From a bacterium (GTDB lineage: Bacteria; Desulfobacterota; GWC2-55-46), in contig SCQA01000131.1 of assembly GCA_004298725.1 (NCBI GenBank), forward strand, positions 1-5,427: a DNA stretch of 5,427 nt, in the 5' to 3' direction. Made by a program: the position numbers and the translations under genes. The notes beneath the pieces are model-generated. The model saw nothing but the letters and a program-made list of their open reading frames with translations. It searched no databases and had not been told where the DNA came from. Of the stretch, positions 1-5,427 are shown one piece after another (positions within the stretch are counted from its first letter, which is position 1; each line of letters begins with the position of its first letter).

Positions 1-258
1 GCCAAAAAAACCGCTATTTTGAAACGGGAAAGGGCGTATAAAGAGGCGGACGAAATAAGGGGCAATATGGCAGTTGAACTTGACGCGGAAATAAAAGCGC
101 TTAATGAGGCTCTTGACGCCGCGCTCGGCGCGGAGGTAAAGGCCGTTGAAGAGAATGCCGCCAAAGAGGCGGGCGAACTTGAGCGCGCGGCCCGTCCGCG
201 CTTTTCAAAGGCAATTGAATATGTGAAGGCAATAATCGTGGGAAGCGAACCGGACTGA
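1..258 (+). CDS. atpH: V/A-type ATPase peripheral-stalk subunit H (G), 5' partial
   Basis: The frame is open from base 1 to a TGA at 256-258, giving 85 residues with the N-terminus cut off by the window edge. A TTG at 19 lies in frame but is unlikely to be the true start, since the family is usually about 100-110 residues and the reading continues upstream. The protein is almost wholly Ala/Glu/Lys/Arg and should form one long coiled-coil helix, ending in KAIEYVKAIIVG, which resembles the usual C-terminal end of subunit H (called G or NtpF elsewhere). In the complex it pairs with subunit E to make the peripheral stalk linking the A3B3 head to subunit I. The identification rests on low-complexity helix composition plus position directly before subunit I, as in the methanogen ahaH-ahaI and Enterococcus ntpF-ntpI pairs. 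By sequence alone another coiled-coil protein could look similar. The next gene starts 7 nt downstream. Confidence 0.82.
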   Translation, partial: AKKTAILKRERAYKEADEIRGNMAVELDAEIKALNEALDAALGAEVKAVEENAAKEAGELERAARPRFSKAIEYVKAIIVGSEPD

Positions 259-265
259 GGCGTTT

Positions 266-2158
266 ATGATAAAGGAAATGGCCAAAGTGCAGATAATCGG
301 GCCGAGGAGCGTGCTTGACGATTGCGTGGCCGCGCTCCACGCGCTATGCGCCGTGCACATAGAAGAAACACCCGCAGTTTCCTTGGCTACGGACGCAGGG
401 GAGTTTTCCTTAAAGATTCCCGTGGACAAGGAAAAAGAGAAAGAAAAGGCGCGCCTCGGCGCGGAGACGGCATTTGTTAAGGAGCTAATAGCGCTTTTGC
501 CGCAATCTGCGCGGCCAAGAACAGTAGTTGTGGAACGCGGCGATATACACGGCCTTGTGGAGAAGGCCGGCGCGGTTAAAAACGAGGTAACGGCGTTGTC
601 GCGCCGGATTTTGGAGCTTAAAGATTCCCTTTCCATAATTGAAAAGTACGAAAAGCTTCTTCGCGCGTTCGCGCCGGTAGTGCCGAGGCTTGGGGGTTTT
701 AAGAATTTCGACATAACCGGCCTGACCATTGAAAAGAAAAGGTCTGACGCCATAAAACTTCTTGAGGCCGAAACCGCGAGGATAACGGGCGGAACTTATC
801 GCATGTTCGTCATCGAGCTTGACGAGGCGACAGCCGGAGTGGTGCTTGCGTATCAGAGTAAATTTTCATCAAAGATACGGGAGATGCTCTCAGGCAAGCC
901 CATAAGCGAGATGGCGCTACCCGCTGAATACGGCGGTATGCCGCTACTTAAAGCGCTTGCCGAAATGGAGCGTAAAAAAGCGCAACTGCCCGTGCTCATA
1001 AGAGAGGACACTGCGCGTTTAAATGCGCTTTCTAATGAATGGTTGTCAACGTTTGCCGGCCTTTTAAGGGCTATGGAGGACGCAATCGACGAGTTCGGCG
1101 TGCTGGAGAGCGTGGCCGGAGCGCGATTTAGTTTTGCCATAACGGGCTATGTGCCGCTTGAGTTTTCCGGCGCGCTGCGGGAACGGCTTTTTGAAAGGTT
1201 CGGCGGCAAGGTGGTTGTAAGGGAGCTTGAGGTAAAAGAAGAAGAGCGCGATTTGATACCGGTGCTGATTTACAATCCGGCTTTTTTAAGGCCCTTTGAG
1301 GTCTTTCTTTCAGCCGTGCCTTTGCCAAAGTACGGCTCAGTTGACCCTACGCCGTATATAGCGATATTCTTTCCGGCGTTTTTTGGCCTTATAGTCGGAG
1401 ACGTCGGCTACGGAGCGGTTATTTTTATCTTAAGCCTGTGGCTAAGGCGGCATTTTAAGGAAAACGAGGTGTGCTACAACATAACCAAGGTGCTTACAGT
1501 GTCAAGCCTTTCGGCGATTGTATTCGGTTTTTTCTTCGGCGAGTTTTTTGGCGACCTCGGCGCGCGTATTTTGCCTGTTGTATTTCATCCGCTGTTTTTT
1601 CACAGGGCGGAGTCGCTAAAAACGTTTCTTATTTTAACCGCCGGAATAGGCGCGGGGCATGTTGTGCTTGGTCTTATAGTGGGCGGCGTGAACCTTTTGC
1701 ACAGAGGAAGGCGCAGGGAAGCCGGCGCAAAGGCGACGCATATTGCGGTACTGTTGGCTTTTTTCATATGCCTTGCCGCAATTGCCGGGTATTTGCCGCG
1801 TTCTTTTTTTACACCGGCGCTTCTTGCCATTATCGCCGGAAGCGCGTGCCTTGTTCTGCTTGAGGGCGTGCTTGGGCCGCTTGAGTCAATAAAGGCGCTC
1901 GGGAGCATTCTTTCATACGTAAGGTTAATGGCGGTGGGGGCGGCTTCGGTGGTTATGGCCACCGCGGCTAACCGCATGAGCGGCAAGGCCGGAAGCCTTG
2001 TAGTCGGTATTCTTATGGCGGGCGCCGTGCATATTATTAACATAATGCTCAGCTTGTTAAGCCCTTCCATACAGTCAATGAGGCTTCAGTATGTCGAGTT
2101 TTTCGGCAAGTTTTACGAGGGCGGCGGCAGAAGATACAAGCCGTTCAAAAAAAGGTAG
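266..2158 (+). CDS. atpI: V/A-type ATPase membrane stator subunit I (subunit a)
   Basis: This 630-residue protein has the usual length of subunit I (NtpI, homologous to eukaryotic V-ATPase subunit a). Residues 1 to about 345 are the cytoplasmic arm, with charged helical stretches (about 54-75, 100-135, 226-275) that would bind the two EH stalks. Residues from about 360 onward are the membrane part with seven or eight helices, opening with the family signature DPTPYIAIFFPAFFG and GDVGYG (360-383), then FGFFFGEFFG (420-429). The ion-channel arginine is R553 in SYVRLMAVG, and the second conserved arginine is R606 in SMRLQYVEFFGKFYEGGG. Together they separate the two half-channels beside the K ring. 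The His usually three residues before the second Arg is Gln603 here. The chosen ATG has GAGG (257-260) five bases upstream, overlapping the stop of subunit H; ATG at 278 is a possible alternative. The symbol should not be confused with the unrelated atpI of F-type operons. Confidence 0.96.
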   Translation: MIKEMAKVQIIGPRSVLDDCVAALHALCAVHIEETPAVSLATDAGEFSLKIPVDKEKEKEKARLGAETAFVKELIALLPQSARPRTVVVERGDIHGLVEKAGAVKNEVTALSRRILELKDSLSIIEKYEKLLRAFAPVVPRLGGFKNFDITGLTIEKKRSDAIKLLEAETARITGGTYRMFVIELDEATAGVVLAYQSKFSSKIREMLSGKPISEMALPAEYGGMPLLKALAEMERKKAQLPVLIREDTARLNALSNEWLSTFAGLLRAMEDAIDEFGVLESVAGARFSFAITGYVPLEFSGALRERLFERFGGKVVVRELEVKEEERDLIPVLIYNPAFLRPFEVFLSAVPLPKYGSVDPTPYIAIFFPAFFGLIVGDVGYGAVIFILSLWLRRHFKENEVCYNITKVLTVSSLSAIVFGFFFGEFFGDLGARILPVVFHPLFFHRAESLKTFLILTAGIGAGHVVLGLIVGGVNLLHRGRRREAGAKATHIAVLLAFFICLAAIAGYLPRSFFTPALLAIIAGSACLVLLEGVLGPLESIKALGSILSYVRLMAVGAASVVMATAANRMSGKAGSLVVGILMAGAVHIINIMLSLLSPSIQSMRLQYVEFFGKFYEGGGRRYKPFKKR

Positions 2159-2176
2159 GCGTAAAATTAAAGGAGC

Positions 2177-2184
2177 AAGGAGGT
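2177..2184 (+). promoter_or_regulatory. Strong Shine-Dalgarno site for subunit K, with a second copy just upstream
   Basis: AAGGAGGT at 2177-2184 is a full-length match to the anti-Shine-Dalgarno sequence, five bases before the ATG at 2190. A second partial site, AAAGGAG, lies at 2169-2175. It fixes the start of the proteolipid gene. It is the only full-consensus site in the window, and it sits in the only gap longer than 14 nt (2159-2189). A strong site suits a protein needed in roughly ten copies per complex, but that link is inference. Confidence 0.85.
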
Positions 2185-2189
2185 AAAAT

Positions 2190-2399
2190 ATGGAAAAGGC
2201 CATTATAGCGCTTGCGGCGGCAATCGCCATTGCCGTGCCCGCCGTTGCCACGGCGTGGGCGCAGAGCAGGATAGGCTCTGCCGCGGCAGGCGCGCTTGCT
2301 GAAAAGCCGGAGCTTTCAGGCACGGCCATTATTATGGTTGCCATACCTGAGACCATTGTTCTTCTCGGTTTTCTTGTTGCGTACTTTATCATAGGTTAA
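2190..2399 (+). CDS. atpK: V/A-type ATPase proteolipid ring subunit K (subunit c)
   Basis: This 69-residue protein is a single helical hairpin: TM1 about 4-26, a polar loop about 27-44 containing the AEKPE turn (37-41), and TM2 about 45-68. The ring of these subunits rotates against subunit I while carrying ions. The ion-binding carboxylate is Glu54 in AIPETIVLLG, in the middle of TM2, as in prokaryotic V/A-type c subunits. Many V-type c subunits are duplicated four-helix proteins of about 155 residues, so this one is the short, unduplicated form with one carboxylate per hairpin. Gln25 near the end of TM1, and Thr55 after the glutamate, resemble ligands of sodium-binding rings (see findings). 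No cleavable leader is apparent; the first helix is the mature TM1. The start is fixed by a consensus ribosome-binding site. It lies between subunit I and subunit E, as expected. NtpK and AhaK are synonyms. Confidence 0.95.
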   Translation: MEKAIIALAAAIAIAVPAVATAWAQSRIGSAAAGALAEKPELSGTAIIMVAIPETIVLLGFLVAYFIIG

Positions 2400-2408
2400 G
2401 GCGTTAAG

Positions 2409-2990
2409 ATGACACAGGACGCGCTTTTAAAAGCCATAGAAGACGACGCGCTTGCCGAGAAGGCCGTATTGCTGAAAGAGGCCGAAGATGCCGTTTCAGC
2501 GATTATGCAACAGGCCCGCGCCGAGAGTACGGCATGGAAAGAGAAGCGGATCGCATTGGTGAAAGACTCGCTTGCCAATAAAAAGGCCGGCTTTATCGGC
2601 ACGGCTCGCGTAAAGGCAGGCGCGTTAAAGCTAAGGTTAAGGCGCGCGCTTGCAAAAGAGGTTTTGGAAGAGACGGTTAAATTATTAGAGGCCGCGCAAA
2701 AAAGCGAGCGGGAGACGCTGATGAACCGTTTTTATAACGAGTTAAAGGCAGAGTGGGTTAAAGCGGGGCTTGCCGACGGCGATGCGCCAACCGCGCTTGT
2801 AAACCCCTTGGACGTTGGCTTGATAAAGGCTGACGGCATTGAATTAAAAGGGGACGACGGCATAGGTTTTGGGGTGGTCTTTATTTCAAAGGACGGCAAG
2901 ACGCGTTTTGAGAATTCAATAAGCGGAAGAATGAAAAGAGCGGCAAAGGCGCTTGAAGTTGAGGTGGATAGGATACTGTTTAACAAATGA
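2409..2990 (+). CDS. atpE: V/A-type ATPase peripheral-stalk subunit E
   Basis: The 193 residues match the family length of about 185-205. Residues 1 to about 105 are highly charged and helical (Ala, Lys, Glu, Arg), forming the long coiled coil that pairs with subunit H. From about 110 the protein becomes a globular alpha/beta domain that caps the top of the head. Family traits in that domain are the glycine-rich strand GFGVVFISKDGK (153-164) followed by RFENSISGRMKR (166-177) and a final helix ending in RILF (188-191). This matches the usual pattern of a GGVV strand, a DGK turn, an N-S/T segment and a terminal LF. The ATG follows the stop of subunit K by 9 nt, with AAGG at 2398-2401 seven bases upstream and overlapping that stop codon, so coupled translation is likely. 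In E. hirae it is NtpE. The symbol clashes with the F-type c-subunit gene name. Confidence 0.93.
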   Translation: MTQDALLKAIEDDALAEKAVLLKEAEDAVSAIMQQARAESTAWKEKRIALVKDSLANKKAGFIGTARVKAGALKLRLRRALAKEVLEETVKLLEAAQKSERETLMNRFYNELKAEWVKAGLADGDAPTALVNPLDVGLIKADGIELKGDDGIGFGVVFISKDGKTRFENSISGRMKRAAKALEVEVDRILFNK

Positions 2991-3003
2991 AAGGTTTTAA
3001 GCA

Positions 3004-4059
3004 ATGCCTGCAAAGAAGATTGAAGACATGGGTTATTTTAACGCGAGGGTGCGGGGGCTAAAGGCTGGACTGTTTAGCTTTGCGGAGTTTGACGCTTTTT
3101 TAAAAAACAAAAGCGTTGAAAAATGTTTGGACGGGTTGAAGTCTACGTCATACGCAAGGCATATCGAACTGGCAACGCTTGAAGGCAATACAACGCAGGA
3201 TATTATAGAGGCCGCGCTTACGCGTAACGCGTCAGACACGCTTGGTTTTATATGGAAGACCGCGCCGGACGGCATAAGGCTGTTTATTAAGGCGCTCTTT
3301 GCTCCGTATGACGCGTATAATTTAAAGGCCGTTCTTCGCGGCCTTGCCCGCGGAGTAAAGCGCGAGGAGTTGCGTTATGCGCTTATTCCGGCAGGCGAAT
3401 TTGACAGCGCGGCGCTTGACGCGCTTGTAGGCGTTAAAGACCTGAGTGAGGCCGCCTCAATGCTTGCCGTGTGGGCAAGCCCTTATGCGACGGCGTTTAG
3501 AGAGATCGCCCGGCAAAGGCCGTTGAGGCTTTTTGAAGCGGGAATGGCGCTTGATAAATTCGCTTTTGAGTACGCGCTGGGCATAACGCGGGGAAAAACA
3601 ATTGATTCAAGGCTTACCCGCAGTATTATAACGTGGAGGATAGACGCGGAAAATATCATGACGCTCTTTAACCTCTGTAATGAAGCATCTTTATCCGGCG
3701 GCCCGGATTATTTTTTTATACCCGGAGGAGAAAGGCTTGGTAAAGACGAGTTTATAAGCCTGTCGGAAGCTAAAACCAACTCAGAGTTGCTTGAAGGTCT
3801 TGCTAAAGCGATTAAGGATAAAGAGTGGTCAGTTATAATGGAAGCCGCCTACCCTGAAGAGCCGGAACTGCTTGAAAACGCGCTTGACGGCGCGCTTGAA
3901 AAAATGCTCTGGAGGGCCGCGGTAATCGGGCCGGCAAGCATTGCGCTCGCGGCGTCATATATGCGCCGTAAGGCCGGCGAGATAAAAAAACTTCGTTTAA
4001 TAACGCGTTCAAATGTTTGCAATATGCCGCAGGACGAAGCAAGGCGTTATATCGCATAG
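3004..4059 (+). CDS. atpC: V/A-type ATPase socket subunit C (subunit d, AC39 family)
   Basis: This 351-residue, mostly helical protein is the funnel-shaped socket that plugs the central shaft (D and F) into the K ring. The N-terminus shows the family opening: YFNARVRGLKAGLFSF (11-26), then a DGLKSTSY stretch like the usual L..T.Y. Further on, WRIDAENIMTLFNLC (211-225) corresponds to the family's (E/R)xDxxNI(x)TL motif, and FIPGGERLGKDEF to its IPGG.L segment. The C-terminal YMRRKAGEIKKLRLI region matches the Y..RK..EI..LR motif. No membrane helix is evident, as expected for this peripheral subunit. The ATG has AAAGG (2990-2994) nine bases upstream, which begins in the stop codon of subunit E. 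The slightly long size (family about 330-350) is not remarkable. The end of this gene lies close to, or overlaps, the start of subunit F, depending on which start codon F uses. Confidence 0.94.
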   Translation: MPAKKIEDMGYFNARVRGLKAGLFSFAEFDAFLKNKSVEKCLDGLKSTSYARHIELATLEGNTTQDIIEAALTRNASDTLGFIWKTAPDGIRLFIKALFAPYDAYNLKAVLRGLARGVKREELRYALIPAGEFDSAALDALVGVKDLSEAASMLAVWASPYATAFREIARQRPLRLFEAGMALDKFAFEYALGITRGKTIDSRLTRSIITWRIDAENIMTLFNLCNEASLSGGPDYFFIPGGERLGKDEFISLSEAKTNSELLEGLAKAIKDKEWSVIMEAAYPEEPELLENALDGALEKMLWRAAVIGPASIALAASYMRRKAGEIKKLRLITRSNVCNMPQDEARRYIA

Positions 4060-4073
4060 AAAACGGGAAAACC

Positions 4074-4400
4074 GTGGCGGGAATACTTATAATAACCGAA
4101 AAGGGAATGGCAAGCGGTTTTAAATGCGCCGGTTTCGAGTGCGCTGAGGCCGAAGGCGGAGACGACGCGGCGGCATTGTTAACGCAGGCTGAGCAGAGGA
4201 AGTACGGCCTTGTGGCAATTGAAGAGCGTCTGCTTGAATGTGTGCCTTGGGCGCTAAAGCGCAGGCTGTCTAAAAAGGGGCTTCCGATAATCATACATTT
4301 GAATATACCAAAGACGTGGGAAGCCCATGAATACGGCGAGTCGCCGGTAGTGAGGCTTATACGCAGGGCTATAGGCTACCAGATAAAAATAAGGCGTTAG
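4074..4400 (+). CDS. atpF: V/A-type ATPase central-stalk subunit F
   Basis: The 108-residue product fits the family (about 100-110). It begins with the typical strand and loop AGILIITEKGMASGFKCAGFE, comparable to the usual I.VIGD..T..GFRLAG. It continues with YGLVAIEERLLE (44-55), a central LPIIIHLNIP strand (70-79), like the family's P.I..IP, and a C-terminal helix ending RRAIGYQIKI, like the usual VKRAIG..I. Subunit F binds subunit D and the head and forms part of the rotating shaft. I chose GTG at 4074 because homologues start directly before this first strand. No ATG is available in frame. A TTG at 4017 would add 19 unrelated residues and overlap the end of subunit C, without a visible ribosome-binding site. 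Only a weak GGGA (4065-4068) precedes the GTG, so translation probably depends on ribosomes ending subunit C 14 nt upstream. Synonyms are NtpG and AhaF. Function is secure; the start is less so. Confidence 0.9.
   Translation: MAGILIITEKGMASGFKCAGFECAEAEGGDDAAALLTQAEQRKYGLVAIEERLLECVPWALKRRLSKKGLPIIIHLNIPKTWEAHEYGESPVVRLIRRAIGYQIKIRR
4391..4394 (+). promoter_or_regulatory. Ribosome-binding site deciding the subunit A start
   Basis: AAGG at 4391-4394 lies six bases before the ATG at 4401, inside the last codons of subunit F. It favours 4401 over the in-frame ATG at 4425, which has only an A-rich stretch upstream. The F stop codon TAG directly abuts the ATG, giving TAGATG with no gap, which suggests reinitiation by the same ribosomes. 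Confidence 0.6.
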
Positions 4401-5427
4401 ATGCAATATTCCGACTTAAAAGAAATGCGCGGAGTCATATGCGGCGTTGCCGGGCCGACGGTTGTTGCAACCGGGCTTGACGGCATAGCGCTGCATACGG
4501 TTTGTTTGGCGGGCAGGGCCGGGCTTCTTGCGGAGGTTATCCGTATTCAGGGCGCGTTAGCAACGCTTCAGGTATATGAAGACACCACCGGGTTAAGCGT
4601 GGGCGAGGAGGTCTATAGCCTTGGCCGTCCGCTTACGGTTATTCTCGGGCCGGGTCTTCTTACCGGCACCTTTGACGGCATTCAAAGGCCGCTTGACAGA
4701 TTAAAAAGCGCTGGAGCGGACTTCATAGCAAAGGGGCTTAAGATTTCCGCGCTTGACATGGAACGGCAATGGGAGTTTACGCCAACTAAAAAACCAGGAG
4801 ATTTTATCGCACCCGGGTCTGTAATAGGCACTGTGCAGGAGACGCGGTGCATTGTCCACCATGTGGCTTTCCCGCCGGAAATAAACGGAACAGGCAATGC
4901 CGGCGGAGTTATAAAAGAGATAAAGAGCGGGCAAGTGAAGGGACGCGAGGCCGTATGTTTGCTTGAAGACGGAAGAGAAATCGGCCTTTACCACGAGTGG
5001 CCGGTACGCAGGCCGAGGCCGTTTAATAAGAAACTTTCGTTACACGTGCCTTTTGCAACGGGTCAGAGGGTCTTTGACACGCTCTTTCCGGTTGCCGAGG
5101 GCGGTATTGCCATAATGCCCGGCGGCTTTGGCACTGGTAAAACCGTTGTGGAGCAGACTATCGCCAAGCTTGGCAACAGCGAAATAGTCGTTTACATCGG
5201 GTGCGGCGAGAGGGGCAACGAGATGACGGAAATACTATCCGACTTTCCGGCGCTTTTGGATTTGCGTACCGGTTTGCCGCTGAGCGAGAGAACCGTAATA
5301 GTGGTAAATACGTCTAACATGCCGGTTGCCGCGAGGGAGGCTTCTATTTTTACGGGCATTACCATAGCCGAGTATTACAGGGACATGGGTTATGGCGTCG
5401 CTCTTTTAGCGGATTCCATTTCGCGAT
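4401..5427 (+). CDS. atpA: V/A-type ATPase catalytic subunit A, 3' partial
   Basis: The frame stays open from ATG 4401 to the window end, giving 342 of the roughly 580-600 residues expected. Subunit A is the ATP-hydrolysing or synthesising subunit of the A3B3 head. The N-terminal beta barrel (about 9-80) includes GVICGVAGPTVVA and LQVYEDTTGL (56-65), then GPGLL and FDGIQRPLD (91-99). The family-specific inserted bulge domain follows (about 112-200), with WEFTP, GTVQETRCIVH (143-153) and WPVRRPRP (200-207). The nucleotide-binding domain has TGQRVFDTLFPVA (220-232), the P-loop GGFGTGKT (241-248, Lys247), GCGERGNEMTE with catalytic Glu270 and Arg271, NTSNMPVAAREAS (303-315), and a Walker-B region ending ADSISR at the edge. 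The P-loop and DSISR differ from the usual GPFGSGKT and DSTSR. The start at 4401 has an AAGG site; ATG 4425 would give the more typical N-terminal length. NtpA and AhaA are synonyms. Confidence 0.97.
   Translation, partial: MQYSDLKEMRGVICGVAGPTVVATGLDGIALHTVCLAGRAGLLAEVIRIQGALATLQVYEDTTGLSVGEEVYSLGRPLTVILGPGLLTGTFDGIQRPLDRLKSAGADFIAKGLKISALDMERQWEFTPTKKPGDFIAPGSVIGTVQETRCIVHHVAFPPEINGTGNAGGVIKEIKSGQVKGREAVCLLEDGREIGLYHEWPVRRPRPFNKKLSLHVPFATGQRVFDTLFPVAEGGIAIMPGGFGTGKTVVEQTIAKLGNSEIVVYIGCGERGNEMTEILSDFPALLDLRTGLPLSERTVIVVNTSNMPVAAREASIFTGITIAEYYRDMGYGVALLADSISR

Noticed and set aside
124..466. Repeated 12-mer CTCGGCGCGGAG at 124-135 and 455-466, and a GC-rich hairpin at 119-133
   Set aside because: Both copies encode Leu-Gly-Ala-Glu in the same frame with the same codon preference. 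This is codon usage and not a mobile or regulatory repeat.
205..753. Minus-strand open frame of 182 codons opposite the end of subunit H and start of subunit I
   Set aside because: It lies wholly opposite two well-recognised genes, has no recognisable domain and no supported start. It is a by-product of the codon bias of the plus strand.
1471..1863. Plus-strand open frame of 130 codons in another frame within subunit I
   Set aside because: The subunit I frame through this region contains conserved family motifs on both sides without interruption, so this is a shadow.
1947..1964. CGGTGG/CCACCG inverted repeat as a possible terminator
   Set aside because: It lies deep in a conserved membrane helix of subunit I, has only six base pairs, and is not followed by a T run.
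1600..2070. Minus-strand open frame of 156 codons opposite the membrane part of subunit I
   Set aside because: Its hydrophobic look mirrors the GC-rich codons of the membrane helices on the plus strand. No ribosome-binding site or family resemblance is seen.
2147..2153. Run of seven A at the end of subunit I as a possible slippage or frameshift site
   Set aside because: It affects only the last two or three codons, does not fit the X-XXY-YYZ pattern in frame, and a shifted frame soon stops inside the K gene. The normal C-terminus KPFKKR fits the family.
3833..4294. Minus-strand open frame of 153 codons opposite the C-F junction
   Set aside because: Serine/proline-rich shadow translation opposite two conserved genes, with no domain.
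1..5427. Search for an accessory or defence system hidden in the operon
   Set aside because: Every gene matches its expected place in a standard V/A-ATPase operon, the gaps are at most 31 nt, and no extra gene, RNA or mobile element can be supported.

Overview
The window is a compact, single-strand run of genes for a V/A-type (archaeal/vacuolar-type) rotary ATPase. In order it holds: the end of a peripheral-stalk subunit H/G gene, the membrane stator subunit I (a), the proteolipid ring subunit K (c), peripheral-stalk subunit E, socket subunit C (d), central-stalk subunit F, and the first 342 codons of catalytic subunit A. Subunits B and D, the other core parts of this complex, are absent and presumably lie just downstream. 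The first and last genes are cut by the window edges.

The order H-I-K-E-C-F-A matches the classic operon of methanogens (aha genes), Enterococcus (ntp genes) and Thermus-like bacteria. The A subunit carries the GCGERGNEMTE form of the catalytic motif, which belongs to the archaeal/Enterococcus/Thermus/eukaryotic lineage and not to the Chlamydia/spirochaete lineage. Base composition is moderate to slightly GC-rich. ATA (Ile), AGG (Arg), GCG (Ala) and CTT (Leu) codons are frequent. Full Shine-Dalgarno sites are used. I think an uncultured anaerobic bacterium is most likely, but an archaeon cannot be excluded and I do not name a phylum.

Layout: 1-258 subunit H (5' partial); 266-2158 subunit I; 2190-2399 subunit K; 2409-2990 subunit E; 3004-4059 subunit C; about 4074-4400 subunit F; 4401-5427 subunit A (3' partial). 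Gaps are 0 to 31 nt, so there is no room for internal promoters or terminators and none is seen. There is no stretch over 300 bases without a gene. No RNA gene, mobile element, CRISPR array or attachment site was recognised.

Function: A (with B) binds ATP in the soluble head. F (with D) and C form the rotor shaft and its socket on the ring of K subunits. E and H form the outer stalks that hold the head to the membrane stator I, whose Arg553 faces the ion-binding Glu54 of K. The most useful observations are a sodium-like ligand set in the 69-residue K subunit, an atypical P-loop and Walker-B neighbourhood in subunit A, and the contrast between the strong ribosome-binding site of K and the weak ones of the other genes. 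I see no previously undescribed system here; this is a conserved housekeeping operon with some unusual residues.
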